A stretch of DNA of 29,837 nucleotides from Bacteroidota bacterium (lineage in GTDB: Bacteria; Bacteroidota; Bacteroidia; Chitinophagales; Chitinophagaceae), in contig JAEYUA010000010.1 of assembly GCA_023433755.1 (NCBI GenBank), forward strand, positions 1 to 29,837, read 5' to 3'. The notes under the pieces were generated by a model, which saw only the letters and a program-made list of their open reading frames with translations, was not told the DNA's origin and made no database searches. Position numbers and translations under genes: made by a program. Within the stretch, counting starts at the first letter, position 1. Each line of letters starts with the position of its first letter. Positions 8,647 through 17,672 of this stretch are shown piece after piece.

Positions 8647-9414
8647 ATGAGAGCAAAATTGAACCACTTCACCCTGATCCTCGCCTCGGTCTTCCTGTTT
8701 TCCTGCGAAAAAAAAACCGAAGAATTCCAGACTGATTCCCTACTTGATTATACCATGCTGGCTCCGGGTAAATACATCACGTACAGGCTTGACTCAACTG
8801 TATTCGTCAATTTTGGCAGAAACACAGAAGTACATTCTTTCCAGGAAAAACATGAAGTGGATGCCCAGGTAACCGATAACCTCGGACGTACCGCCTACAG
8901 GATCTTCCGCTACCTGAGAGATACAGCAGGCCTGAGCCCTGTATGGACATCTGCCGGATCATACCTGGTAACTCCCACCAATAACACCATTGAAGTAATT
9001 GAGGACAATCTTCGTTTTGTAAAACTGGTATTGCCTGTAAAGCAGGATATAACGTGGAAGGGTAACCGCTTTTTACCCGATGAAGCTTACAGTCCTCTTT
9101 TCAGTTTCCAGAACGATTTTGACATGGCCGACTGGGATTATACTTACTCCTCGCTTGGTGAGACCATCCAGCTCAACGGGCAAACCATAGAGAATGTACT
9201 CACTGTAGACGGGATCAATATCAGTTCCAATGTACCGGTTACAGATGTGAACAGTTATGGTTTTATAGATTATATGCAGGACCGTTACGCCAAAGGAATA
9301 GGCCTGGTGTACCAGGAATTTATCATGTGGGATTACCAGCCACCTAACCAAAGCGCCACCACAGGATACAAAACAGGTTTCGGGATCAAAAGGTCGATGA
9401 TCGATCACAATTGA
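8647..9414 (+). CDS. Lipoprotein heading the subtilase operon, function unknown
   Basis: From the ATG chosen here the product has 255 residues and a compact lipoprotein signal with lipobox LFSC (Cys20), followed by EKKTEEF. Upstream in-frame starts at 8554 (TTG) or 8623 (ATG) would only add a long unusual N-terminus. The mature part looks beta-rich (GKYITYRLDSTVFVNFG, AYRIFRYLRDTAGLSP, GIGLVYQEFIMWDYQPP), with no catalytic motif I recognise. Four nucleotides separate its stop from the subtilase ATG, so the two are probably co-expressed. A role as surface or periplasmic partner of the secreted protease is possible but is inferred only from position. Confidence 0.8.
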   Translation: MRAKLNHFTLILASVFLFSCEKKTEEFQTDSLLDYTMLAPGKYITYRLDSTVFVNFGRNTEVHSFQEKHEVDAQVTDNLGRTAYRIFRYLRDTAGLSPVWTSAGSYLVTPTNNTIEVIEDNLRFVKLVLPVKQDITWKGNRFLPDEAYSPLFSFQNDFDMADWDYTYSSLGETIQLNGQTIENVLTVDGINISSNVPVTDVNSYGFIDYMQDRYAKGIGLVYQEFIMWDYQPPNQSATTGYKTGFGIKRSMIDHN

Positions 9415-9418
9415 TAGT

Positions 9419-11401
9419 ATGAAGAAAATTCTGGCGGGCATTTTATTCACCCTCTTGTTTCTGCAGGATGCCCGTGCGCAAACAACCTATATCATCAGGT
9501 TTTATAACAAGGGTACAAACCCATTTACCCTGTCTTCACCCTCAGGATATCTTTCCCAGCGTTCCATTGAAAGGCGCAGCAAATACTCAATCGCCATCGA
9601 CAGTACAGATCTGCCTGTTACTCCACGGTATATCGACAGTGTTGTGCTTGCCGGTGATGTGAATGTGTTGAACGTTAGCAAATGGCTGAATGCAGTGACC
9701 ATACAGACTACAGATGATGATGCGCTTGCCGCCATCAATGCTTTCCCTTTTGTACAATCAGTAACCGGTATTGCCGCACGCAGGATGCCGGTTCAGCCCC
9801 GTAATAAATTAGAAAAAGATTCACCCGGTGCAGCCCGGGAAATGGATATCACCGCAGATCATTTTAACTATGGCTCTTCATTCAACCAGGTGAACCTGAA
9901 TTATGGGGAGTTTTTGCATAACATCGGGCTGAGAGGCCAGAACATGCAGATCACCATGCTGGATGCGGGCTTCAATAATTATAAAACGGTCAAGGCTTTT
10001 GACAGTGTGCGTAACAATGGACAGATCCTTGGTGTTTTTGATTTTATGGTGAAGGACAGCAGCGTGAATGAAGATCATTCGCATGGCATGCAGTGCTTTT
10101 CCACCATTGCAGCCAATATGCCCGGCCAGTTTGTGGGCACAGCGCCTAAGGCATCATTTTATTTATTCAGGAGTGAGAATGCTTCCACTGAATTCCCGGT
10201 TGAAGAATTTAACTGGGTCTGTGCGGCTGAAAGGGCGGACAGTGTAGGTACAGATGTAATCTCCTCCTCCCTCGGTTATAACTGGTTTGACGCTCCATTA
10301 GATGGCTGGAATCATACTATCGAAGAAATGGATGGCAACACCGCCCTGGCAACCATTGGCGCTGACCTTGCTGCACGCAAGGGCATCCTGGTAGTGAATT
10401 CAGCCGGCAATGAAGGCAATAATAGCTGGGGCAGGATTCTTACCCCTGCCGATGGTGACAGCGTTCTTGCCGTAGGAGCAGTGAACGCGCAAGGATGGGC
10501 AGCAGGTTTTTCCAGCCGCGGTCCTTCCGCTGATGGAAGAGTAAAACCAGATGTGGCTGCGCAGGGTGTGAATGTGATCGTACAATTTCCAAACAATACG
10601 CTTAGCACCAATAGCGGCACTTCTTTCGCTGCACCCATCATGGCAGGCATGGCCACCTGCCTCTGGCAGGGATTTCCTGAATTCAACAACATAAAAATTA
10701 TTGATGCACTGAAACAATCAGGAAACAGGTTTGCTAATCCAAACGACAGTACCGGTTACGGACTCCCTGATATGCGCAAGGCATTCATGATCCTTCTCAA
10801 ATCTTTTGTGACTTCAACAGCTACCACCAGCGGGAATTGTAAAGTCACGCTGAACTGGCAATCTAAAGACCAGGCAGGCATGCGTTACGAGATCGAAAGG
10901 AAAAATCCCGGGCAGAACGATTATGTCGTGGTGAAACAGATCAACACAACGGCACAAGGCTTCCAGGTACGTGACCATCAATTCACTGATTCACTTGTAC
11001 AGGTGCAGGCCGGCATGATCACCTATCGCATCAGGCAGGTTGTAGATACCTCATCTCAAAATTTTTATGCAGACTATATTGATACGGTGCAGGTAAACAA
11101 TACGATCTCCTGCATTCACACCGCCATAGACCCCGTGAACCCTTCATTCACCGAATTCATTTTGATTCCCAATCCTGTAAAAGAAGAACTCAGGATCAAA
11201 TTCACCAGCAACCAACCCATTCCCCAATTGCAGATCCGGATCTTCAATGGAAAAGGACAGTTGATGCTACAAAGGAATACCACCAAGGGTAGCGGCACAG
11301 TAATCATCCCGGTAACTCTGAATCTGCCGGCAGGAAAATATTATGTGAACCTGTATGATGGCACCAGGTTCCTGGGATCACGTGAAATGATTAAACTTTA
11401 A
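9419..11401 (+). CDS. Secreted S8 (subtilisin-like) serine protease with T9SS sorting domain
   Basis: This 660-residue exported protease has a signal peptide (1-20, ending DARAQ). An inhibitor-like N-terminal region follows, then a peptidase S8 domain at about 170-455. The catalytic triad is visible: Asp182 in MLDAGF, His222 in HSHGMQ, and Ser402 in NSGTSFAAP. The oxyanion Asn is Asn331 in NSAGNEG, and SSRGPS (365-370) is another family motif. Residues 470-565 look like a fibronectin-like domain. The last 80 residues (IPNPVKEELRI ... LPAGKYYVNLYDG ... MIKL) match the type A C-terminal sorting domain of the type IX secretion system. It is therefore predicted to be secreted or anchored at the surface. 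It lies in a three-gene operon with 4-nt and 3-nt gaps on either side. Confidence 0.95.
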   Translation: MKKILAGILFTLLFLQDARAQTTYIIRFYNKGTNPFTLSSPSGYLSQRSIERRSKYSIAIDSTDLPVTPRYIDSVVLAGDVNVLNVSKWLNAVTIQTTDDDALAAINAFPFVQSVTGIAARRMPVQPRNKLEKDSPGAAREMDITADHFNYGSSFNQVNLNYGEFLHNIGLRGQNMQITMLDAGFNNYKTVKAFDSVRNNGQILGVFDFMVKDSSVNEDHSHGMQCFSTIAANMPGQFVGTAPKASFYLFRSENASTEFPVEEFNWVCAAERADSVGTDVISSSLGYNWFDAPLDGWNHTIEEMDGNTALATIGADLAARKGILVVNSAGNEGNNSWGRILTPADGDSVLAVGAVNAQGWAAGFSSRGPSADGRVKPDVAAQGVNVIVQFPNNTLSTNSGTSFAAPIMAGMATCLWQGFPEFNNIKIIDALKQSGNRFANPNDSTGYGLPDMRKAFMILLKSFVTSTATTSGNCKVTLNWQSKDQAGMRYEIERKNPGQNDYVVVKQINTTAQGFQVRDHQFTDSLVQVQAGMITYRIRQVVDTSSQNFYADYIDTVQVNNTISCIHTAIDPVNPSFTEFILIPNPVKEELRIKFTSNQPIPQLQIRIFNGKGQLMLQRNTTKGSGTVIIPVTLNLPAGKYYVNLYDGTRFLGSREMIKL

Positions 11402-11404
11402 GCA

Positions 11405-12124
11405 ATGTATAAGAGCTGGTTTTGTATAACGCTGATTCTGGCTCTTTCCTGCGGCAGCTCACAGGCTCAGCATAAATTTGAAGTTGGCATTGAATTCGGA
11501 GCCACCAATGATTTCTATGATTTTAATGATCCTGGTGGACACCTGAAAAAAACTGCGGCGGTGAGCGGCGCCGGTGGTATCAATTTCAGGTACAACCTGA
11601 AAAAGAATCTTTTTCTTGAAGCTGCCCTGGTCTATCGTGAATCGCAATTTGGATTCCGCTTTCAATCGCAGCAGGGAGGCAGCTCCACCAACCAGGACGA
11701 ACTCCTGATGCTTCCGCTTAGAGCAGGATATTATTTCAGGTTGTCGGATAAGATCAACATTAGTCCTGTAGTAGGGATCACGCCTGTCTACCGGAGTTTT
11801 GCCGGGTCAACAGCTTCTTCAGGTGCTTTTACCAGCAACAACACAACTGTATTTTACAGTTATACTGGTAAGGATATCAGCCGGAATTTTTTCTTCCTGG
11901 TGCAGGGAGGTGTATCAGTTGATTATATTTTTTCTGACAAGTGGAGATTTTCCTTCAACCCGAATTTTTATTACGGATTCAAAACCATCAATATCCATGA
12001 AATGGATTATACAGTAACCAGCCCGGGGAATTTCACGGTTTCCAAATCCTTTATCAATGGATACGGAAGCATGCTGAATTATAATTTCGGGATCCGGTAT
12101 TTTCTCAGGTCTAAAATGAGATGA
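11405..12124 (+). CDS. Outer-membrane beta-barrel protein (OMP_b-brl / PorT-like)
   Basis: The 239-residue product has a signal peptide ending SSQAQ near residue 21. It continues as alternating amphipathic strands (FEVGIEFGATNDFYDF, LFLEAALVYRESQFGF, INISPVVGITPVYRS, FFFLVQGGVSVDYIF, MLNYNFGIRYFLRSK) typical of small 8-strand Bacteroidota barrels. PorT is a T9SS component of this fold, but PorT-like hits in this phylum are very common, so I do not assign PorT. It starts 3 nt after the subtilase stop and is the last gene of the operon. Its TGA abuts the reverse-complement TGA of the RNA methyltransferase gene as TGATCA. Confidence 0.85.
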   Translation: MYKSWFCITLILALSCGSSQAQHKFEVGIEFGATNDFYDFNDPGGHLKKTAAVSGAGGINFRYNLKKNLFLEAALVYRESQFGFRFQSQQGGSSTNQDELLMLPLRAGYYFRLSDKINISPVVGITPVYRSFAGSTASSGAFTSNNTTVFYSYTGKDISRNFFFLVQGGVSVDYIFSDKWRFSFNPNFYYGFKTINIHEMDYTVTSPGNFTVSKSFINGYGSMLNYNFGIRYFLRSKMR

Positions 12125-13276
12125 TCAGTGTTTCCTGAAGACAGCAGTGAATAAACTATCCGCTTTCCTATTATAACCCTCAAGATATTTAGACCGGATA
12201 AGTTCCAGCCCGGGAACATTTATAAGTTCTTCAACCCTTTTTTCATTCTCTGCCTCAAATACAGAGCAGGTGATATAAACAAAGAGGCCTCCAGGCTTTA
12301 CAGATTGTACAGCCGTAGAAGTAATGCCTTTCTGTAGCACAACATAATGGCTGACCTGCTCTTCCCTGAAAAAACTGAGTTGCTCCGGAGTCCTTGCCCA
12401 GGTTCCTGAACCACTGCAAGGTGCATCGCAAATCACAAGGTCAAATTTTTTTCCGGGAAGCCGGGCGCCTGCAGCCAGGTCGGCAACAAAAGACTGGTAA
12501 TTACCGATACCCGCACGATTGAACCGGTTACGCAGATTGTGCAATATTGATTCGCGTACATCCGATACCGTTAGTTGAATGCCAGGGTAATGATCATGCA
12601 GCAAAATGGACTTACCACCACTGGCAGCGCAGCAATCCCAGGCAGTCAGCCCTTTGCCACTGAGGTTGATATCATCAAGGGTTCTTTGTGAATTCAGATC
12701 CTGCACCACGGCTTCTTCATCCAGCTTAACCACTTTTTCGATCTTTGACTGGTTCGCTAACCTTATACAGTCTTTTTCTTCCTCAATAAAAGGAATGGAA
12801 GCCAGGTTCAGTTTATTTATGACAGACTCTTTTTTACCGGGACGAATCCTCAGGAACAGGTCGGGTTGTTTTAAAAAGGAGAACTGGAAACGGGTGTTTC
12901 TTACCTGTTCACTCAATGCGATTGTAAATGGAAAAATCTTTCCTGTCTCTTCTGAAGCGCCAAGCCAGTCCATTTTTTCTTCCGGCGACAAATGAATTTG
13001 TTCATTCCAGCCAGGTCTCAATTCCTTCAATATAAATACAGGCTCTGTTGAACACAGGAACAAAGCGATCAATATCCTTTCTTCCATTTCCAAATGCCTG
13101 AATGCATGGCCCAGCCTAAAAAAAGAATAACAGGCATGACCGATCTGTTTGCGGTCCGAACCCCCATATTTTTTTTCATTCCTGAAAAAATCCTTTACCC
13201 AGGCAGCAAAAGGTATCGAACCATCATAAGCAGCAAGTATCTTTTTACAGGTATTTAGATAGGAATGTGAACGCAT
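12125..13276 (-). CDS. RsmB/NOP-family RNA (cytosine-C5) methyltransferase
   Basis: The 383-residue protein carries all key motifs of m5C RNA methyltransferases: SAM-binding CCAASGGK (215-222), motif IV DAPCSGSGT with Cys287, and motif VI YITCS with the catalytic nucleophile Cys337. The N-terminal third (residues 1-120, with RKQIGHACYSFFRLGHAFRH) resembles the NusB-like/RsmB N-terminal region in reduced form. It is shorter than E. coli RsmB (about 430 aa). The target could be 16S rRNA C967 or another site; sequence alone does not decide. A CAACTTTG box ends 4 nt before the ATG, so the transcript may be leaderless. It lies just past the odhB terminator and is likely transcribed separately. Confidence 0.92.
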   Translation of the reverse strand: MRSHSYLNTCKKILAAYDGSIPFAAWVKDFFRNEKKYGGSDRKQIGHACYSFFRLGHAFRHLEMEERILIALFLCSTEPVFILKELRPGWNEQIHLSPEEKMDWLGASEETGKIFPFTIALSEQVRNTRFQFSFLKQPDLFLRIRPGKKESVINKLNLASIPFIEEEKDCIRLANQSKIEKVVKLDEEAVVQDLNSQRTLDDINLSGKGLTAWDCCAASGGKSILLHDHYPGIQLTVSDVRESILHNLRNRFNRAGIGNYQSFVADLAAGARLPGKKFDLVICDAPCSGSGTWARTPEQLSFFREEQVSHYVVLQKGITSTAVQSVKPGGLFVYITCSVFEAENEKRVEELINVPGLELIRSKYLEGYNRKADSLFTAVFRKH

Positions 13277-13280
13277 CAGG

Positions 13281-13288
13281 CAAAGTTG
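13281..13288 (-). promoter_or_regulatory. Candidate -7 box for the RsmB-like gene, leaderless
   Basis: On the minus strand CAACTTTG has one mismatch to TAnnTTTG and is followed by CCTG and the ATG. It lies just 3' of the T-tract of the upstream odhB terminator, so the RNA methyltransferase has its own compact promoter. Confidence 0.35.
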
Positions 13289-13293
13289 GACAT

Positions 13294-13318
13294 AAAAAAA
13301 GCGATCCTGCCGGACCGC
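13294..13318 (-). terminator. Rho-independent terminator of the sucA-odhB operon
   Basis: Read on the minus strand, GCGGTCC pairs with GGATCGC (7 bp including one G-U pair) around a GGCA loop and is followed by seven T residues. It sits 19 nt past the odhB stop codon. Confidence 0.8.
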
Positions 13319-13336
13319 CCTTAATTACTTGTTTAA

Positions 13337-14572
13337 TTATAATTCCAGCAAGGCTTTTACAGGGTCCCTGCCAAACAATAAGAGTTCGGGGTTTTCAAGC
13401 AGTTCTTTCACCCTTACAAGGAATGAAACAGATTCCCTACCGTCAATGATGCGGTGATCATAACTCAATGCCAGGTACATCATGGGGCGGATGACGATCT
13501 GTTTGTCAACAACCACGGGGCGCTCTTCTATCTTGTGCATGCCCAGAATGGCAGACTGCGGGATGTTGATGATGGGCGTTGACATCAGCGAACCAAACAC
13601 ACCACCATTGGTGATAGTGAAAGTACCACCCTGCATTTCTTCCAGGCTCAGTTTATTATCACGTGCTTTTGTAGCCAGTTCAACAACCTTCTTTTCGATC
13701 TCCGCCATGCTCAGGCTTTCCGCGTTGCGGATCACCGGCACCACCAGTCCCTTGGGAGCTGATACCGCAATTGAAATATCGCAGTATTCGTGATACACAA
13801 TATTCTCTCCATCAATGTAAGCATTCACGGCAGGCCATTCCTGCAAAGCATAACATACAGCTTTGGTGAAGAAGCTCATGAAACCAAGTCCAACTCCATG
13901 GGCTTCCTTGAATTTATCCTTGTTGGCATTCCTGATAGCCATGATCCTGCTCATATCCACTTCATTGAAAGTGGTGAGCATGGCCGTGGTATTTTTGGCT
14001 TCCACCAGCCTGCGGCTAACTGTTTTCCGCAGGTTGCTCATTTTTTCTTTTTTGTCCTCACGGCTGAAAGCCTGCGTACCAGGTTTGCGGCCGGGAGAAG
14101 AAAGCGCTTCGAGCACATCCTCTTTCAAAATCTTTCCATTATAACCTGAAGGCTGGATATTTTTCGGATCCACTTTTTTATCAGCAATGATGGCCGAGGC
14201 TACCGGCGTTGCTTTAACCTCCGTTTCTGCTTTAGTAGCGGCAGGCTGGGTTTTTGTTTCGGCTGCTTTTTCAGGTGCTTTTTCATTTGCAGGTTTTGCT
14301 GCCGGGGCTTCCTGCTTTGGTGCGCCTTCCGGTTTTGCGGCGGTTTCATCAATCTGCGCCAGCACATCACCAATATTCAATGTATCACCTTCCTTACCGA
14401 CAGTTTTGAGGGTGCCTGCTTTTTCAGCATTCACTTCAAATGTTGCTTTTTCACTTTCCAGTTCAGCGATTACTTCATCGCGTTCCACGTATTCACCATC
14501 TTGCTTCAGCCATTTGACCAGGGTCACTTCGTTTATGGATTCGCCAACTGTTGGTACTTTAATGTCGATCAT
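13337..14572 (-). CDS. odhB: 2-oxoglutarate dehydrogenase E2, dihydrolipoyl succinyltransferase
   Basis: This is the E2 core of the 2-oxoglutarate dehydrogenase complex in the TCA cycle. It transfers succinyl from the lipoyl arm to CoA. The 411-residue protein has one lipoyl domain (1-76), with the lipoylated lysine Lys42 in ESEKATF. A flexible Ala/Pro/Lys/Glu-rich linker (about 79-120) follows, then a peripheral E1/E3-binding domain (about 122-157, ending YNGKILKEDVLEAL). The catalytic domain (180-411) has active-site His373 and Asp377 in YDHRIIDGRE. Its position directly after sucA fixes the assignment as succinyl- rather than acetyltransferase. The 67-nt gap to sucA carries a heptamer repeat array. 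E3 (lpd) is not in the window. Confidence 0.97.
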   Translation of the reverse strand: MIDIKVPTVGESINEVTLVKWLKQDGEYVERDEVIAELESEKATFEVNAEKAGTLKTVGKEGDTLNIGDVLAQIDETAAKPEGAPKQEAPAAKPANEKAPEKAAETKTQPAATKAETEVKATPVASAIIADKKVDPKNIQPSGYNGKILKEDVLEALSSPGRKPGTQAFSREDKKEKMSNLRKTVSRRLVEAKNTTAMLTTFNEVDMSRIMAIRNANKDKFKEAHGVGLGFMSFFTKAVCYALQEWPAVNAYIDGENIVYHEYCDISIAVSAPKGLVVPVIRNAESLSMAEIEKKVVELATKARDNKLSLEEMQGGTFTITNGGVFGSLMSTPIINIPQSAILGMHKIEERPVVVDKQIVIRPMMYLALSYDHRIIDGRESVSFLVRVKELLENPELLLFGRDPVKALLEL

Positions 14573-14607
14573 ACTGTATGTTTCTAAAAACTTTTTAAAC
14601 TATCAAT

Positions 14608-14642
14608 GCTAGTAGCTACTAGCTACTAGGTACTAGCTGCTA
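14608..14642. repeat. Heptamer repeat array, TANNNGC family, containing the sucA stop
   Basis: Five perfect-length 7-bp units run without a gap: GCTAGTA, GCTACTA, GCTACTA, GGTACTA, GCTGCTA. On the sense (minus) strand these read TAGCAGC, TAGTACC, TAGTAGC, TAGTAGC, TACTAGC. The TAG of the first sense unit is the sucA stop codon. The same unit TAGCAGC recurs at the right end of the window. Confidence 0.85.
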
Positions 14643-17387
14643 GATGGAGAAAGCTGTTTCCACGATCTCCGACTGCTCCTGCGCATGCACCTTGCTGTAA
14701 CCGCTGGCCGTTGCTGCCCCGGGCTGACGGCTGATGATACCGTAATTGATACTTTTCAGATTCATCTGCAAATAGGAAGCAGCACCCATGTTCAAGGGTT
14801 CTTCCTGGACCCAGAACCAGGTGGCACGGCTGTATTTTTTATAAATTTCATCAAGCTGGTTATAAGGCAAAGGATACAATTGTTCCAGCCTGATGATCGC
14901 CACATCTTTCCTGTTATCTTTCTGCTGTTTTTCCGCCAGGTCAAAATAGATTTTACCTGAACAGAATAATACCTTCTGAACTCCTGCCGCATTCTCCACA
15001 GTTGCGTCATCAACAACCTCCCTGAATCCTCCGGTTGAAAATTCAGTATAGGGAGAATAACTGCCTGAGTGCCTGAGGTTGGCCTTTGGTGAAAATACCA
15101 CCAGTGGTTTTCTGAAAGGCCATGTTAACTGGCGGCGCAGCACATGGAACAGGTTAGCGGATGTGGTTACATTCACCACGATCATATTCATCTCAGCGCA
15201 CATCTGCAAAAACCTTTCAAGCCTCGCACTGCTATGTTCCGGACCCTGGCCTTCATAACCATGTGGTAATAACATCACCACACCACTCATTCTTTGCCAT
15301 TTGGTTTCAGCAGAACTGATAAACTGGTCGATAATGATTTGTGCACCATTAACGAAATCACCAAACTGCGCTTCCCACAGTACCAGCGAATTTGGATTGG
15401 CAAGTGCATAACCATATTCAAAACCAAGAACAGCAAATTCACTTAACAGGGAATTATAAATGCGAAACTGCCCCTGTTCACCTCCCAGGCTGCTCAACCT
15501 GTTAAACTCCTTATTGGAAACTTCATCATAGATCACTGCATGACGGTGAGAAAAGGTACCTCGTTTCACATCCTGCCCGCTCATACGTACATCCTTTCCT
15601 TCTTTCAAAAGGCTGGCATAGGCTAATAATTCACCGGTTGCCCAGTCAATCTTCTTTTCCGTATCAAACAATTTCCTTTTATCATTCAGGATCTTTTCAA
15701 CCTTTCTCAAAGGTTTGAAATCCGGCGCCCATTTCATCAGGCTGTCAAACAACGCAAGCAGGTCAGCTTCCGCCACCGCGGTTACTGGTGACTGTTCAAA
15801 ATCCTCTTCCGATGCCTTGCGCAATTTTTTCCACCACATCTCAGGCTGCTGGTATTTATACGGCAAAGGATTCTGCTTCACTTCATCCAGTCTTTCCTGA
15901 AGGTCTGACCAGAATTTCTTTTCCATTTCCTTTGCCATTTCCTGTGCATCATGTTCACCATCTTTCAGCAGGTGCTGCACATATACTTCACGGGGATTGA
16001 CATGCTTATCGATCAACGCGTATAAATGAGGCTGTGTGAATTTGGGATCATCACCTTCATTATGACCATGGCGCCTGTAACATACCATGTCTATGAAAAT
16101 ATCGGAATTAAATTCCTGCCGGTATTTTGTAGCGATCTGTATGCAACGCACCACGGCTTCTGGATCATCACCATTCACATGAAATACAGGAGCCTGGATG
16201 GCTGACGCGATCGACGTGGCATAATGCGAACTTCTTGCATCATCAAAATCAGTAGTGAAACCGATCTGGTTATTAATCACAAAATGAATGGTGCCACCGG
16301 TATAATATCCATCCAGCTTACTCATCTGGATGATTTCGTAAACGATACCCTGTCCTGCGATGGAAGCATCACCATGAATAAGAACAGGTAAAACCTTGTC
16401 ATAATCGGAATGATACAACACATCGGCTTTGGCTCGTGCATAACCCAGCACCACGGGGTTCACCGCTTCAAGATGTGATGGATTAGGCGCCAGTTTCATG
16501 TGCATGGTCTTGCCATTGGCAGTTACCACTTCACTGCTAAAGCCAAGATGGTATTTCACATCACCACTGCCCATGGTCTGGTCAGGGATGGCTGTGCCTT
16601 CAAATTCACTGAAGATCTGTTCATAAGTCTTACCCAGGATATTTGCCAGTACGTTCAGCCGGCCGCGGTGTGCCATACCAATCACAGTTTCCTGTACACC
16701 CATATCTGCCGCCACGGTTAGCATGGCATCTAGAGCCGCGATAGTGGTTTCACCTCCTTCAAGGGAAAATCTTTTCTGGCCTATGTATTTGGTATGAAGA
16801 AATTTTTCGAAGATCACTCCCTGGTTGAGCTTTTCCAGAATCCTTCTTTCCTGCTCAAGAGAAAGCGGTTGGTATAATCCTGTCTCGATTTCCTTTTCTA
16901 GCCAGTCCAACTGTTTTTGGTCAACGATGTAACGGTACTCCACACCCACTGATCCGCAATAGATCTTATTCAACCGGTCAAGGATGTCCTTCAGGCTTGC
17001 ATTAGCCAGGCCAAGAAAACTGCCTGCAGCAAATGTGGTGGAGAGATCAGCATCTGAAAGTCCGAAATATTTCAGATCCAGGTTGGCTCCCCGGTCCTTA
17101 CGCTCCCTGATAGGATTGGTACGCGCTACCAGGTGCGCTTTTTCGCGATAGGCCTGGATGAGCCGGTACACGCCAAACTCTTTTTCTACCTGGCCTGGTG
17201 CCATGGTGGATGCACCGGCGGCGGAGGTCTCTGCCTGTCCATTGCCGTGATGACCCACTGCAAAATCAAAGCCTTCAAAAAATTTTCTGAATTCAGGATC
17301 TACACTTTCAGGGTTATTCACATAATCCTTGTAAAGACCTTCAATGTATGCTGGATGTTGTTGAGTGATATAAGAAAAATCCTTCAT
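14640..17387 (-). CDS. sucA: 2-oxoglutarate dehydrogenase E1 component
   Basis: SucA is the thiamine-diphosphate-dependent E1 that decarboxylates 2-oxoglutarate and passes succinyl to the E2 lipoyl group. The 915-residue length fits the family. The N-terminal E2-binding segment has the usual form (YIEGLYKDYVNNPESVD, residues 14-30). Core motifs are GMAHRGRLN (237-245), NPSHLEAVNPV (302-312), HGDASIAGQG (338-347) and NNQIGF (372-377) for ThDP/Mg binding, RRHGHNEGD (438-446), and SHRHAVIYDE in the pyrimidine domain. It is the first gene of the sucA-odhB operon. A GATATTTG -7-like box lies about 43 nt upstream. The bases just before the ATG read CCTCCTTTT on the sense strand, so there is no Shine-Dalgarno sequence. 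Confidence 0.98.
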   Translation of the reverse strand: MKDFSYITQQHPAYIEGLYKDYVNNPESVDPEFRKFFEGFDFAVGHHGNGQAETSAAGASTMAPGQVEKEFGVYRLIQAYREKAHLVARTNPIRERKDRGANLDLKYFGLSDADLSTTFAAGSFLGLANASLKDILDRLNKIYCGSVGVEYRYIVDQKQLDWLEKEIETGLYQPLSLEQERRILEKLNQGVIFEKFLHTKYIGQKRFSLEGGETTIAALDAMLTVAADMGVQETVIGMAHRGRLNVLANILGKTYEQIFSEFEGTAIPDQTMGSGDVKYHLGFSSEVVTANGKTMHMKLAPNPSHLEAVNPVVLGYARAKADVLYHSDYDKVLPVLIHGDASIAGQGIVYEIIQMSKLDGYYTGGTIHFVINNQIGFTTDFDDARSSHYATSIASAIQAPVFHVNGDDPEAVVRCIQIATKYRQEFNSDIFIDMVCYRRHGHNEGDDPKFTQPHLYALIDKHVNPREVYVQHLLKDGEHDAQEMAKEMEKKFWSDLQERLDEVKQNPLPYKYQQPEMWWKKLRKASEEDFEQSPVTAVAEADLLALFDSLMKWAPDFKPLRKVEKILNDKRKLFDTEKKIDWATGELLAYASLLKEGKDVRMSGQDVKRGTFSHRHAVIYDEVSNKEFNRLSSLGGEQGQFRIYNSLLSEFAVLGFEYGYALANPNSLVLWEAQFGDFVNGAQIIIDQFISSAETKWQRMSGVVMLLPHGYEGQGPEHSSARLERFLQMCAEMNMIVVNVTTSANLFHVLRRQLTWPFRKPLVVFSPKANLRHSGSYSPYTEFSTGGFREVVDDATVENAAGVQKVLFCSGKIYFDLAEKQQKDNRKDVAIIRLEQLYPLPYNQLDEIYKKYSRATWFWVQEEPLNMGAASYLQMNLKSINYGIISRQPGAATASGYSKVHAQEQSEIVETAFSI

Positions 17388-17429
17388 TGAAAAGGAGGTT
17401 TGAATTTGGTTCCTAATTGATTAGGGAGG

Positions 17430-17437
17430 CAAATATC
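17430..17437 (-). promoter_or_regulatory. Candidate -7 box for sucA
   Basis: On the minus strand GATATTTG differs from TAnnTTTG at one position and predicts a leader of about 39 nt, which would begin with a 6-bp inverted repeat (CCTAAT/ATTAGG). No -33 TTG is apparent, so this is tentative. Confidence 0.3.
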
Positions 17438-17664
17438 GGTTTAATTTCCTTAGGGAACCTGAACCAAAAGGCCAATTTAAAGAGGAAAACAAGTCTTTTA
17501 CAGGGTATCTGCCCGGATGCTGATCGGTTGCCGGGGGGATGGAATTTGTTAACGAAAATCAAAAGCCTTTCTTTGCGCTGTAATCCTGGGGGTGAAAAGC
17601 GCTGCTGATCACCTGTTTTACCAAAATTTTTCTTTTTAAATTTCCCAGTTTCCCCCTCTCCCCT

Positions 17665-17672
17665 TACCTTTG
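17665..17672 (+). promoter_or_regulatory. Promoter of rpsT
   Basis: TACCTTTG fully matches the Bacteroidota -7 box, and TTTC at 17641-17644 lies 20 bp upstream as a near match to the -33 TTTG. The predicted leader is about 33 nt. Confidence 0.55.

Noticed and set aside
11405..12124. Assignment of the barrel protein as the T9SS component PorT
   Set aside because: PorT-like small barrels are abundant in this phylum, and no other T9SS machinery gene is adjacent; only the fold class is supported.
14187..14612. Plus-strand Ala/Ser-rich open frame opposite the start of odhB
   Set aside because: The composition is the complement of the Ala/Lys/Pro-rich E2 linker, and the frame has no independent support.
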